Shown: positions 55,582 through 63,491, numbered from the stretch's first letter. The stretch is DNA of 64,000 nucleotides from Streptomyces pseudovenezuelae (GCF_029892565.1 NZ_JARXVH010000004.1:558001-622000), one strand, 5' to 3'. Program-made: numbers and translations. The notes: generated by a model from the letters alone, not told the origin.

Positions 55582-56663
55582 CGTACACGACCCAACTCGT
55601 CACCGACGAGGGCGAGTTCGCCGAACTCGCCCAGGACTGGGCGCGGCTGTACGACCGTTGCCCGTCCGCGACCCCGTTCCAGAGCCACGCCTGGCTGCAC
55701 TCGTGGTGGCTGTCCTACGGCAGCCCCGGCCGGCTGCGGCTGCTCCTGGTGCGCGACGGCGCCGAACTCGTGGGCGTGGCGCCCCTGATGCGGGTACGAC
55801 GTCCGGTGCCCGCGCTCGTCCCGCTGGGCGGGGCGATCTCCGACTACGGGGACGTCCTGCTGGACGAGGAGCGCGGCGAGGCGGCCGTCACCGCGCTCAC
55901 CGAGGGGCTGGCCGCCTGTGCCCGGACCGCGCTGATCGACCTGCGCGAGGTGCGGCCGGGCGGCGCGGCCGAGCGCGTCTACGAACGCTGGCGCGGGCCG
56001 CGCCGCCGGGTCGGCGACTCGCTGTGCCTGGAGCTGCCCGCCCTGCCGATGGCCGACCTGGTGGCCCGGCTGCCGTCGGGAAAGGCCCAGCGGGTCCGCG
56101 CCAAGCTGCGCAAGCTGACCGCGCTCGGCATCGAACGGCACGTCGCGACACCGGACGAGGTGGACAAGGCGCTGCGCCGGCTGCTGGAACTGCACCAACT
56201 CCAGTGGCAGGGGCGGAAGGTGACGTCCGAGCATCTGCGGCCCCGGTTCTGCGAGCACCTGGTGCGCTCGGTCGGGCCGATGGTGCGCTCCGGGGACGCG
56301 GTCGTCACCGAGTTCCGGCTCGACGACGACGTGGTGGCCGTCGATCTGACGCTGCTGTCCCGCCGGCTGGCGGGCGGCTACCTGTACGGCGCCCACCCGT
56401 GCCTGCGGGAACGCAAGGCGGACGTGGCCGTGATGCTCCTCGACGCGTGCGCCGAGCATGCCCAGGGGACGCTGAGCCTGCTGCGCGGCAACGAACCGTA
56501 CAAGCATCACTGGCGGCCCGAACCCGTCGTAAATCAAAGGCTGTTGCTGGCCAGGCGCCGTACCGCCCCGCTGCTCGCGGCGGCCGTGTGTGACGTGGCC
56601 GCGCGGCGGCGGGGCAAGGAGCTGGTGCGGACGTGGAGGGAGCGCGGTGGCGGCGGACCGTGA
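55578..56663 (+). CDS. GNAT-like CelD/BcsL acyltransferase
   Basis: 361 residues. The N-terminal TPFQSHAWLHSWWLSYG and APLMRVRR, with GGAISDYGDVLL, match the CelD-like family. The C-terminal GNAT core is YLYGAHPCLRERKADVAVM with SLLRGNEPYKHHW at the end, a family signature. It would acylate the glycan or its lipid intermediate, as in bacterial cellulose and other exopolysaccharide operons. It ends the operon; the next gene is convergent. Confidence 0.87.
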   Translation: MTYTTQLVTDEGEFAELAQDWARLYDRCPSATPFQSHAWLHSWWLSYGSPGRLRLLLVRDGAELVGVAPLMRVRRPVPALVPLGGAISDYGDVLLDEERGEAAVTALTEGLAACARTALIDLREVRPGGAAERVYERWRGPRRRVGDSLCLELPALPMADLVARLPSGKAQRVRAKLRKLTALGIERHVATPDEVDKALRRLLELHQLQWQGRKVTSEHLRPRFCEHLVRSVGPMVRSGDAVVTEFRLDDDVVAVDLTLLSRRLAGGYLYGAHPCLRERKADVAVMLLDACAEHAQGTLSLLRGNEPYKHHWRPEPVVNQRLLLARRRTAPLLAAAVCDVAARRRGKELVRTWRERGGGGP

Positions 56664-56685
56664 ACGGCCCGCCGCCGGTCCGGAC

Positions 56686-58032
56686 TCACCGGCTGCGCGA
56701 CCACCAGTCCAGGCGCATGCACAGCTTCCCGCCGAGCCAGTACTCGACCCAGTCGCCGAGGTCCATCGGCGAGCAGTTGGGCGGGTGCACCGGAGGCGGC
56801 GTGCTGGGCTCGGTCGGCTTGGGCGGAGGGGTCGGTTCGGTCGGCTTGGGGGGTGTGGTGGGCTCGGTCGGTGTGGTCGGGGTGTCGGTGCGGCCGAAGA
56901 GGACGGACCGGTAGACCTTGGACGACTTGGGGTTGGACGAGCACTGCCACACACCGTGCGGGCAGTAGTCGGTCAGCGTGTTGTAGAGCGGCTTGTGCTC
57001 GTCCATCCAGGCGAGCATCCGCTTCATGTACTCGGCGTTGTCACCGTTGCGGAACAGGCCCCATTCGGGATAGGAGATGGGCTTGCCGTGGGATTTGGCG
57101 AAGTCCACGTGCTCCTGGAGTCCGTAGGGCTCTTTCACCTGCTCGTCGAATGTCAGCCCGGACGGCTGGTCGTACGAATCCATGCCGAGGATGTCGACGG
57201 TGTCGTCACCCGGATAGCACTGGGTCCAGGGAATGGCGTCCCGGCCGCGGGTCGGCGTGAAATCGAACCGGAATTTCTGGCCCGGCACCGAACGCATGGT
57301 GGTGACGATCCGGTTCCAGTACTTCTTCCAGGACTCCGGATCCGGCCCGCAGCGGGAGGTGTACGTGGTGCCGTTCATCTCCCAGCCGAGCACGATCACC
57401 GTGTCCGGCACGTTCAGGTCGACCAGCCGCTGGGCGAGCGCCGTGAAGTGCCGGTCGAAGTCGCCGGCCGCGCCCTGCCGCAGCAGCGACCGCACCTGGG
57501 CGTCGGGCACGCCCTCCTCGTTGCGCTCCAGCATGGGGACGTTGAGGACGAGCATCCGGTCGTCCCGCTCGGTGCGCCAGTCCGCCCACACGTCGAGGAA
57601 CCCGGGCGGTCCCTCGATGTTGCTCCAGCGGTCGCCGGGCAGGTAGGTGTGCCCGACCCGCAGCTCGGCGCCGCCCAGCCAGCGGCTGAGCTCGGCGATC
57701 CGGGCCACGCCGCGGGCGCCGTAGTCGAGGTAGGCGCCGAAGGCGGGGGTGTCCTTCCTGGGCTCGGTGACCGCGGGTTTGGTCGCCGGGGTCTGGACGG
57801 ACGGGGTCTCGGTGGACGGGGTCTGGGCGGGCAGGGTCGGGGGGGCCGTCGGAGCCTCCGCCGCCGGCTTCGTCACCGCGGGTGCCGGGGACGTCGGCGT
57901 CGGAGCGGGAGGATCGGCGACCCGCACCACCCCCGCGGCGAAGCCAGGTCCGGACGCCAGGACAGCCGACACGACGACGGTGGCCGTCACGACCGCCAGC
58001 CGCCGGGACCGGGGACGTCGCTGCTGGGTCAT
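56686..58032 (-). CDS. Secreted GH26-like beta-mannanase/glycosidase with Pro-rich linkers
   Basis: 448 residues from ATG with AAAGGAG upstream. A signal peptide (residues about 1-33), a Thr/Pro/Val linker to about 92, and a GH26-like barrel follow. The acid/base Glu is E218 in VIVLGWEMNG and the nucleophile E323 in ISYPEWGLF, both typical of clan A. A second linker of PKPTEP repeats and a C-terminal module (DLGDWVEYWLGGKLCMRLDWW) with two Cys complete it. It would cut a beta-glycan, possibly the polymer made by the adjacent operon, from outside the cell. It is convergent with that operon. Confidence 0.87.
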   Translation of the reverse strand: MTQQRRPRSRRLAVVTATVVVSAVLASGPGFAAGVVRVADPPAPTPTSPAPAVTKPAAEAPTAPPTLPAQTPSTETPSVQTPATKPAVTEPRKDTPAFGAYLDYGARGVARIAELSRWLGGAELRVGHTYLPGDRWSNIEGPPGFLDVWADWRTERDDRMLVLNVPMLERNEEGVPDAQVRSLLRQGAAGDFDRHFTALAQRLVDLNVPDTVIVLGWEMNGTTYTSRCGPDPESWKKYWNRIVTTMRSVPGQKFRFDFTPTRGRDAIPWTQCYPGDDTVDILGMDSYDQPSGLTFDEQVKEPYGLQEHVDFAKSHGKPISYPEWGLFRNGDNAEYMKRMLAWMDEHKPLYNTLTDYCPHGVWQCSSNPKSSKVYRSVLFGRTDTPTTPTEPTTPPKPTEPTPPPKPTEPSTPPPVHPPNCSPMDLGDWVEYWLGGKLCMRLDWWSRSR

Positions 58033-58146
58033 ACCTGCTCCTTTCTCCACTCTCGAAATTCCGCTCGCGGACTTTCTTTACTGACACTCAGTCATATGAA
58101 CGGCAATCACGCCACCGCCACTACGGCCTTCGAGTGAGAAGACAAA

Positions 58147-59454
58147 ATGCCCGTGTCGCTGTTTGACATCCGCGTCCCCGCGGTTCTCCTGCGAATCGAC
58201 CGGAATCCCTTTCACCACGGCACACTCGGCGCCGTGCGCTCGCTCGGCAGAGCGGGGGTGAATGTGCACGTGGTCGCGGATTCCACCGGAAGTCCCGTTT
58301 CCCGATCTCGTTTTGTACGTCAGCTGCACCCCCCGCCGCCACCGGGCGCGTCCGCGCACGACATCGCCGTGGCGCTGCGCCGGGTGGCCGCCCGGATCGC
58401 CCGCCCCGCCGTGCTGATCCCGATGGACGACGCGAGCGCCGTCGCGGTGGGCGGGCTGCGCGACGAACTCGCGCCCTCCTACCTGCTGCCCGCGATGCCC
58501 AGCGCCGTTCCCGAGCACGTCGCCGACAAAGCCGAACTGGCCGACGTGTGCGCCGCGTTGGAGGTTCCGCACCCGACGACACTGATCCCCGACAGCCCGG
58601 CCCAGGCCGCCACCGCCGCCTGGCAGTTGGGCCTGCCGCTGGTGGCGAAGTGGAGCCGGCCCTGGCTGGTGCCGACCGGCACGGGCCTGCGCAGCACGGT
58701 CGTCCTGCGCTCGGCGCAGGAGGCACGTGAGCTGTATCTGCGCTCCGAGGAGGCGGGCAGCCGGCTGCTGCTGCAGGCGTTCCTGCCACCGGGCCCCGAG
58801 CGCGACTGGTTCTTCCACGGCTACGTCGACCGCTCGGGCACCGTCCGCGGCGGCGGGGCGGGCCTCAAGCTACGGGCCTGGCCGCGCGGCGCGGGCCTGA
58901 CGGCGGTGGGCCGCTGGACGCCCAACCCGCAGGTGACGGCGCTCGCCGAACGCCTCACCGACGAACTCGGCTACCGCGGCATCCTCGACCTCGACTTCCG
59001 CCGCTGCGGCCGCACCGGGCGCTATCACCTCCTCGACTTCAACCCGCGCCCCGGCGCCCAGTTCCGCCTCTTCGCCGACGGCGCCGGCCTGGACGTCGTA
59101 CGCGCCCTGCACCTGGATCTGACCCACCGTCCGCTGCCGGAGCCGGCGCCGCTGGCCGGGCGGGAGTTCGTGGTGGAGAACTACGCGCCGCTGAACGCGC
59201 TTCGCCCCGCCCCCGCCGGCCGCGAACTGGCCTGGCACGCCGACGACGACCGCGAACCCGGCCGCGCCCTGTGGCCCCTGTGGGGCCGCCATGTCTCCCA
59301 CCGCCTCCGCGACCGGCTGGGCGGACCGCGCGCGGGATCCGGCGCCCCGGCACCCGCACGCGTGGTGCACCAGGCCGCCGCGCCCCCACCCGGCCTGTCC
59401 CCCCTGACCGACCCGTCCGACCTGTCCGACGACGAGAAAGCGAGCAGTTGCTGA
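58147..59454 (+). CDS. ATP-grasp domain protein
   Basis: 435 residues without signal or membrane span. The N-domain has ALLRIDRNPFHHGTLGAVRSL-like and ADSTGSPVSRSR; the ATP-grasp core has VPHPTTLIPDS, LPLVAKWSRP and YRGILDLDFR, with HLLDFNPRPGAQF at the metal-binding end. Such enzymes join a carboxylate to an amine, thiol or hydroxyl using ATP. The next gene, a flavoprotein, starts one base inside its stop, so the two probably make or modify the same small molecule or glycan substituent. The substrate is unknown. Confidence 0.82.
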   Translation: MPVSLFDIRVPAVLLRIDRNPFHHGTLGAVRSLGRAGVNVHVVADSTGSPVSRSRFVRQLHPPPPPGASAHDIAVALRRVAARIARPAVLIPMDDASAVAVGGLRDELAPSYLLPAMPSAVPEHVADKAELADVCAALEVPHPTTLIPDSPAQAATAAWQLGLPLVAKWSRPWLVPTGTGLRSTVVLRSAQEARELYLRSEEAGSRLLLQAFLPPGPERDWFFHGYVDRSGTVRGGGAGLKLRAWPRGAGLTAVGRWTPNPQVTALAERLTDELGYRGILDLDFRRCGRTGRYHLLDFNPRPGAQFRLFADGAGLDVVRALHLDLTHRPLPEPAPLAGREFVVENYAPLNALRPAPAGRELAWHADDDREPGRALWPLWGRHVSHRLRDRLGGPRAGSGAPAPARVVHQAAAPPPGLSPLTDPSDLSDDEKASSC

Positions 59455-60713
59455 TGTACGACCTGCTGGTGGTGGGCGCGGGCCCGTACGGCCTGTCCAT
59501 CGCGTCCCACGCCGCGGCCGCCGGGCTGAACCTGCGTGTCTTCGGCCGGCCGATGGCGTCCTGGCGCGACCACATGCCCGGCGGCATGTTCCTCAAGTCG
59601 GAGCCGTGGGCCTCCAACCTCTCGGACCCGGCGGCCCGTTGGCGCCTGGACGCCTACTGCGAGGGCCAGGGCGTGGCCGCGCGGCACGGGGAGCCGATCC
59701 CGGTGGAGATGTTCGCCGAATACGGGCTCTGGTTCGCCCGCAACGCCGTGCCGGAGGTGGACGAGCGGACGGTGACCCGCCTCGCGCCCTGCCCCGGCGG
59801 CTTCGAGGCGGTCACGGACGACGGCCAGGTACTGCACGCGCGTACGGTCGCGCTGGCGGTCGGCGTCATGCCGTTCGTGGAGATCCCGTCGGCGCTGCGC
59901 GCCCTCGACTCCTCCCTCGTCTCGCACAGCAGCCACCACAACGACCTCGCCCGCTTCCGCGGCAAGGACGTCACCGTCATCGGCGGCGGCCAGGCGGCCC
60001 TGGAGACCGCGGCCCTGCTCGCCGAACAGGGCACGCGCGTACGGGTGTTGGCGCGGGCCGACGGGCTGTGCTGGAACGACGTACCGCCGCCGTGGGTGCG
60101 CCCGTGGTGGCAGTCGGCCCGCTCCCCGCACAGCGGCCTGGGCTGCGGCTGGCGCAACTGGTTCTACGCCGAGCGCCCCGGCCTCTTCCACCGGCTGCCC
60201 GACCGGACCCGGGCCGGTATCGCCGCGAGCGCCCTCGGACCTGCCGGCGCCTGGTGGGTGCGGGAGCGGGTGGAGTCAGGTGTCGAGGTGCTGCTCGGCC
60301 ACGAGGTGACGGCGGCGCGCGCGGTATCGGGCGGGCTGCGGCTCGAAGCGCTGGACCGGAGTGCGGGGTCGCTGCGCGCGCTGGAGACCGAACACGTCAT
60401 CGCGGCCACGGGGTTCACCGCGACCCGTGAACGCCTGTCACTGCTCTCCGACGACCTGCGCACCGGCCTGGCGGCGGTGGCCGACGGCTCCCCCGAGGTC
60501 GGCCGCGACTTCGAGTCCTCGCACCCCGGCCTGTTCCTGGCGGGCCTGGTCACGGCCGCCGGCTTCGGCCCGGCGATGCGCTTCGTGCACGGCGCGACCT
60601 ACACGGCGGGGGCGCTGGTACGGGGAGTTCGGCGCCGGCTGCGGACCAGCCCGGCCGGCGGGGCGATCCCGGCGCCGGCGAGCGGTGGGGATCAGGTGCG
60701 GGTGCGCCGCTGA
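59454..60713 (+). CDS. FAD-dependent monooxygenase/oxidoreductase
   Basis: 419 residues from ATG in a TGATG overlap. The FAD motif is LLVVGAGPYGLSIA and the NAD(P)H motif is VIGGGQAALETAALL; between them GGMFLKSEPWASN and WRLDAYCEGQG are typical of lysine/ornithine-type monooxygenases. FAD is needed for activity, NADPH is the likely donor. With the ATP-grasp upstream it could hydroxylate an amine and then form an amide. A perfect hairpin terminator follows. Confidence 0.85.
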   Translation: MYDLLVVGAGPYGLSIASHAAAAGLNLRVFGRPMASWRDHMPGGMFLKSEPWASNLSDPAARWRLDAYCEGQGVAARHGEPIPVEMFAEYGLWFARNAVPEVDERTVTRLAPCPGGFEAVTDDGQVLHARTVALAVGVMPFVEIPSALRALDSSLVSHSSHHNDLARFRGKDVTVIGGGQAALETAALLAEQGTRVRVLARADGLCWNDVPPPWVRPWWQSARSPHSGLGCGWRNWFYAERPGLFHRLPDRTRAGIAASALGPAGAWWVRERVESGVEVLLGHEVTAARAVSGGLRLEALDRSAGSLRALETEHVIAATGFTATRERLSLLSDDLRTGLAAVADGSPEVGRDFESSHPGLFLAGLVTAAGFGPAMRFVHGATYTAGALVRGVRRRLRTSPAGGAIPAPASGGDQVRVRR

Positions 60714-60717
60714 CAAA

Positions 60718-60754
60718 CGCCGGGTGCCGGACACGGACCGTCCGGCACCCGGCG
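60718..60754. terminator. Bidirectional hairpin between the flavoprotein and the long chaplin
   Basis: CGCCGGGTGCCGGAC and GTCCGGCACCCGGCG form a 15-bp perfect stem with a 7-base loop. It stands between convergent genes, with no long T-run on either side. Confidence 0.75.
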
Positions 60755-60780
60755 CACCTCGTACCGCTCGACCTGCGCGA

Positions 60781-61611
60781 TTACCTGTGGGACCCGGCCC
60801 GACCGCGCCGGTAGAGCACGGCTCCGGCCACGATCATCGCGGCGCTGACCCCCGAGGCACCCAGCATGGCCTCGCTGCCGGTGTGCGGCAGGCTGGGCGG
60901 AGGCGTGTGGTCACCGCCGCCGGGGGGCGGGGTGTACGGCGGGGGCGTGTGGTCGCCACCGGGCGGAGGCGTGTGGTCACCTCCGGGCGGAGGCGTGTGG
61001 TCACCGCCCGGGGGCGGGGTGTGATCCCCACCGGGCGGAGGCGTGTGGTCACCGCCGGGCGGAGGCGTGTGGTCACCACCGGGCGGGGGCGTGTGGTCAC
61101 CGCCGGGCGGAGGCGTGTGGTCACCACCGGGCGGAGGCGTGTGGTCACCGCCCGGGGGCGGGGTGTGATCCCCACCGGGCGGAGGCGTGTGGTCACCGCC
61201 GGGCGGAGGCGTGTGATCGCCACCGGGCGGAGGCGTGTGGTCACCGCCGCAGGAGTCGCCGTAGCCGTAGCCCGAGTCCTCGCAGTCGTCGTCGGACCCG
61301 TAGCCGGAGTCGTCGTCGCCGTACGCGTCGTGACCGTGGTGCCTGCCGTGCGAGCGGCCGTGCGTGTCCTGGCCCTCGGCACAGGAGTTGCCGAAGGCCG
61401 GGTTCAGGGCGGCCACCACGTCGACGGAGTTGCCGCAGGCGTTCACCGGTACGTCGAGCGGGGCCTCGACACTGTTGCCGGACAGGACACCAGGTGAGTC
61501 CTTGGCCGCGCCGCCCGTGTGCGTGTCGGCCAGGGCGGGGCCGCCGCACAGGGACAGAATGCTTGTCGCGGCGGCTGCCGCGACCATTCCCTTACTCAGG
61601 GTCTGTCGCAT
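60781..61611 (-). CDS. Long chaplin with one chaplin domain, 14 repeats and LPHTG anchor
   Basis: 276 residues from ATG at 61611. A signal peptide ends near ALA (27). One chaplin domain follows (SPGVLSGNSVEAPLDVPVNA, CGNSVDVVAALNPAFGNSC, residues about 36-75), then a His/Asp/Gly/Tyr part with three Cys, 14 units of DHTPPP mostly spaced GG, and a sorting signal SLPHTG, a hydrophobic helix and RRGRAGSHR. Long chaplins of S. coelicolor carry two chaplin domains and an LAXTG signal; here there is one domain and LPHTG. A sortase would fix it to the wall, where it would nucleate the short chaplins. Confidence 0.9.
   Translation of the reverse strand: MRQTLSKGMVAAAAATSILSLCGGPALADTHTGGAAKDSPGVLSGNSVEAPLDVPVNACGNSVDVVAALNPAFGNSCAEGQDTHGRSHGRHHGHDAYGDDDSGYGSDDDCEDSGYGYGDSCGGDHTPPPGGDHTPPPGGDHTPPPGGDHTPPPGGDHTPPPGGDHTPPPGGDHTPPPGGDHTPPPGGDHTPPPGGDHTPPPGGDHTPPPGGDHTPPPGGDHTPPPYTPPPGGGDHTPPPSLPHTGSEAMLGASGVSAAMIVAGAVLYRRGRAGSHR
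60895..61248 (-). repeat. Coding tandem repeat (24-bp period), DHTPPP units
   Basis: Fourteen DHTPPP units, most in 24-bp copies of the form GGCGGTGACCACACGCCTCC with small synonymous changes (CCCGGG variants at two places). One unit is followed by YTPPPGG. Differences are mostly at third positions, so selection has kept the peptide. Confidence 0.85.
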
Positions 61612-61643
61612 CTCGTTGTCTTCCTGCCTGAAGAAGAAGTGGG

Positions 61644-61685
61644 AAAAGCCGGCCTCGGACCGGGAAAAGACGTCCAAGGCCGGCT
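61644..61685 (-). terminator. Hairpin with T-run between chpD and the long chaplin
   Basis: AGCCGGCCT and AGGCCGGCT pair across a 21-base part that itself pairs partly; on the minus strand it ends in TTTTCCC. It terminates chpD, and it also lies within the likely leader of the long chaplin. Confidence 0.75.
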
Positions 61686-61724
61686 GTGACGCAGCCGAAC
61701 GGCTGGTGCCTGCGCGTTACGAGG

Positions 61725-61952
61725 TCAGTCGTTGACGCACTCGTTGCCGAACGCCGGGTTCAGGAGGCCGATCACGTTGATCGAGTTGCCACACACGTTG
61801 ATCGGAACGTGGACGGGAACCTGGACCACGTTGCCCGAGAGGACACCCGGCGATCCGATGGCGGCACCCTCGGCACCGGCGTCGGCGAAGGCCGGGGCGG
61901 CCAGGCCGAGGGCCATGACGACGCCCGCGACGACTGCGGCGGTCTTCTTCAT
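61725..61952 (-). CDS. chpD: Short chaplin ChpD
   Basis: 75 residues from ATG at 61952 with AAGGG upstream. The signal peptide ends AFA (23); the chaplin domain reads SPGVLSGNVVQVPVHVPINV and CGNSINVIGLLNPAFGNEC, ending VND. It is a secreted amyloid chaplin. Its place between a long chaplin and the rodlins matches chpD. No BldN-type promoter is evident upstream, in contrast to chpG, chpF and the rodlins. Confidence 0.9.
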   Translation of the reverse strand: MKKTAAVVAGVVMALGLAAPAFADAGAEGAAIGSPGVLSGNVVQVPVHVPINVCGNSINVIGLLNPAFGNECVND

Positions 61953-62190
61953 GAGCTTTCCCTTCTCTGCGGTCATGCTCTGGTGACGGCCGAAACCGAG
62001 CGAGCACATTGGAACGGCTCGCCATGACCTGCAGGCTGCAAAACGAGGGATAGACAGCGGAAGAAACTACGGAACGTGAGCCACCGGATAATTCACTCGA
62101 ACGCCCCGTGCCGAATTGACATATTGACCCACCAGGAGCAGTAACGCTTCTTCTGGGCGGGGCGGATAACGGTGGCGGATTTCGAAGCGA

Positions 62191-62232
62191 GGCCCGGACG
62201 GCCGCACCGAAAACCGGTGGACCGCCCGGGCC
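62191..62232 (-). terminator. Hairpin after the first rodlin gene
   Basis: On the minus strand GGCCCGG-G-CGG pairs with CCG-T-CCGGGCC around an 18-base loop. No T-run follows, so it may protect the transcript rather than terminate. Confidence 0.45.
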
Positions 62233-62248
62233 GCATCAATGCCCTGGA

Positions 62249-62665
62249 TCAGCTGCCGGCGGAGCCGTTGCCCGACAGCACCGGGATGTTGTCCAGGATG
62301 TGCGACGCCGGCTCGTCACCCTTGGCCTGGGTGGAGTTCTCCGCGCACTGCTGGTTCTGCGGGGCCGACAGGACGGGCACGTCCTGCAGCACGGTGACCG
62401 GGACGAGGACGCCGACGATGGAGGCGGCGTTGACCTTGGCCGGCAGGCCGACACACAGCTTGTTGAGCGTGCCCTGGGCCAGCGAGGCCTGGGGGCTCAT
62501 GTCGCCACGGGTGTCGCCGTTGCCGTACACCTGCTCGGCGCCGTTGCCGTTGGTGGTCGTGACGCCGTCGTCGTTGCCAATGGCCAGCGCCTGCGGGGCG
62601 GTCGCGGCCGATACTCCGGCGACAGAAGCCGCGACCGCGGCTGCGGCCATTGCCTTCTTGAACAT
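62249..62665 (-). CDS. rdlA: Rodlin (RdlA-like)
   Basis: 138 residues from ATG at 62665. The signal peptide ends QALA (28). The mature part reads [58 protein letters not shown] and [20 protein letters not shown], the rodlin pattern with two Cys. Rodlins assemble with chaplins into the rodlet layer of aerial hyphae and spores. It is divergent from the second rodlin over 193 bp and has a BldN-type promoter. Its repeat region has a one-residue insert (VLVPV) compared with the other two. Confidence 0.9.
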   Translation of the reverse strand: MFKKAMAAAAVAASVAGVSAATAPQALAIGNDDGVTTTNGNGAEQVYGNGDTRGDMSPQASLAQGTLNKLCVGLPAKVNAASIVGVLVPVTVLQDVPVLSAPQNQQCAENSTQAKGDEPASHILDNIPVLSGNGSAGS

Positions 62666-62710
62666 TTCTCCGGTCCTTTCCTGACGGGAGCACACATTCC
62701 TGCTTCCACC

Positions 62711-62738
62711 TCAACCAGAGGCAGCCGGATAGGTTTCG
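62711..62738 (-). promoter_or_regulatory. BldN-type promoter of rodlin 1
   Basis: On the minus strand CGAAAC, a 16-base spacer and GGTTGA, each half one base from the consensus. It lies 46 bases before the start. Confidence 0.65.
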
Positions 62739-62784
62739 TGACTTCACCCGGTCGGATTCCACGTGGGCCATTGGAGTGAACGCC

Positions 62785-62812
62785 AGCAACCATGCGGCCC
62801 AGCGCCAGTTGT
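62785..62812 (+). promoter_or_regulatory. Possible BldN-type promoter of rodlin 2
   Basis: AGCAAC, a 16-base spacer and AGTTGT match 8 of 12 consensus positions, placed 46 bases before the GTG. Position and spacing mirror rodlin 1, but the match is weaker. Confidence 0.4.
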
Positions 62813-62858
62813 GCAGGTCGCTCCGGTGGACGGGGTTACTCCAGAAGGGACCACGCAA

Positions 62859-63272
62859 GTGATCAAGAAGGTTATGGCTGCCGCGGCGATCGCCGCTTCC
62901 GTCGCCGGTGTATCGGCCGCGACCGCGCCCCAGGCGCTGGCGATCGGCAACGACGGTGGCGTCACCACCACCAACGGCAACGGTTCCGAGCAGGTCTACG
63001 GCAACCAGGCCACGTACGGCAACATGAGCCCCCAGATGGCGCTCATCCAGGGCTCGCTGAACAAGCCCTGTGTCGGCCTGCCGGTCAAGGGCAACCTGGC
63101 CTCGCTCGTCGGCGTGGTGCCGGTGACGGTCGCCCAGGACGTGCCGATCCTGTCGGCCCCGCAGAACCAGCAGTGTGTCGAGAACTCCACCCAGGCGAAG
63201 GGCGACGAGCCGCTGTCGCACATCCTGGACAACATCCCGGTCCTGTCCGGCAACGGCTCCGCCGGCAGCTGA
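62859..63272 (+). CDS. rdlB: Rodlin (RdlB-like)
   Basis: 137 residues from GTG at 62859 with AAGGGA upstream. Signal peptide to QALA (29); mature part [36 protein letters not shown] and [20 protein letters not shown], two Cys. It is the divergent partner of rodlin 1 as rdlA/rdlB are in S. coelicolor. It differs most from the others in LPVKGNLASL. A strong terminator follows. Confidence 0.9.
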   Translation: MIKKVMAAAAIAASVAGVSAATAPQALAIGNDGGVTTTNGNGSEQVYGNQATYGNMSPQMALIQGSLNKPCVGLPVKGNLASLVGVVPVTVAQDVPILSAPQNQQCVENSTQAKGDEPLSHILDNIPVLSGNGSAGS

Positions 63273-63288
63273 TCACCAGACACACGCG

Positions 63289-63320
63289 AACGGGCCGCCG
63301 AATTCTCGGCGGCCCGTTTT
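63289..63320 (+). terminator. Intrinsic terminator of rodlin 2
   Basis: CGGGCCGCCGA and TCGGCGGCCCG form an 11-bp stem with a 4-base loop, then TTTT. The flanking AA/TT extends the stem. Confidence 0.9.
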
Positions 63321-63399
63321 GCATGCCCTTTTTTGGTGCCGTCTTCAGTGCCGTGCGGCGCGCGCCCGTCGCGTGCGCTGCGCCAATCGGGGCAACCAC

Positions 63400-63427
63400 C
63401 GCAACCAAACGACTTCTCGCGGGTTGA
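63400..63427 (+). promoter_or_regulatory. BldN-type promoter of rodlin 3
   Basis: CGCAAC, a 16-base spacer and GGTTGA, each half one base from the consensus. Transcription would start near 63434, just before the leader repeat. Confidence 0.65.
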
Positions 63428-63438
63428 TCAACACGCGG

Positions 63439-63491
63439 CTCTGCAACGGAGTCCGCTCTCCGAAACTCTGCACGGAGTCCGCTCTCCGAAA
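63439..63491 (+). repeat. 26/27-bp tandem duplication in the rodlin 3 leader
   Basis: 63439-63465 and 63466-63491 both read CTCTGC...ACGGAGTCCGCTCTCCGAAA, with one extra A in the first. The second copy runs into the AAAGGGAA ribosome site. Confidence 0.85.

Noticed and set aside
60895..61248. CRISPR-like periodic repeats
   Set aside because: The 24-bp units are contiguous, in frame and encode DHTPPP within the long chaplin; there are no spacers and no cas genes.
60361..61497. Long plus-strand open frame opposite the long chaplin, rich in Arg/Val/Thr
   Set aside because: It is the complement of the chaplin repeat. It has no ribosome site and no family pattern, and the minus strand has a clear signal peptide and chaplin domain.
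61690..61716. BldN promoter for the long chaplin (CGTAAC near 61711)
   Set aside because: The -35-like CGTAAC is present, but the sequence 16 bases later is TTCGGC; the nearest CGTT is at a 14-base spacer.
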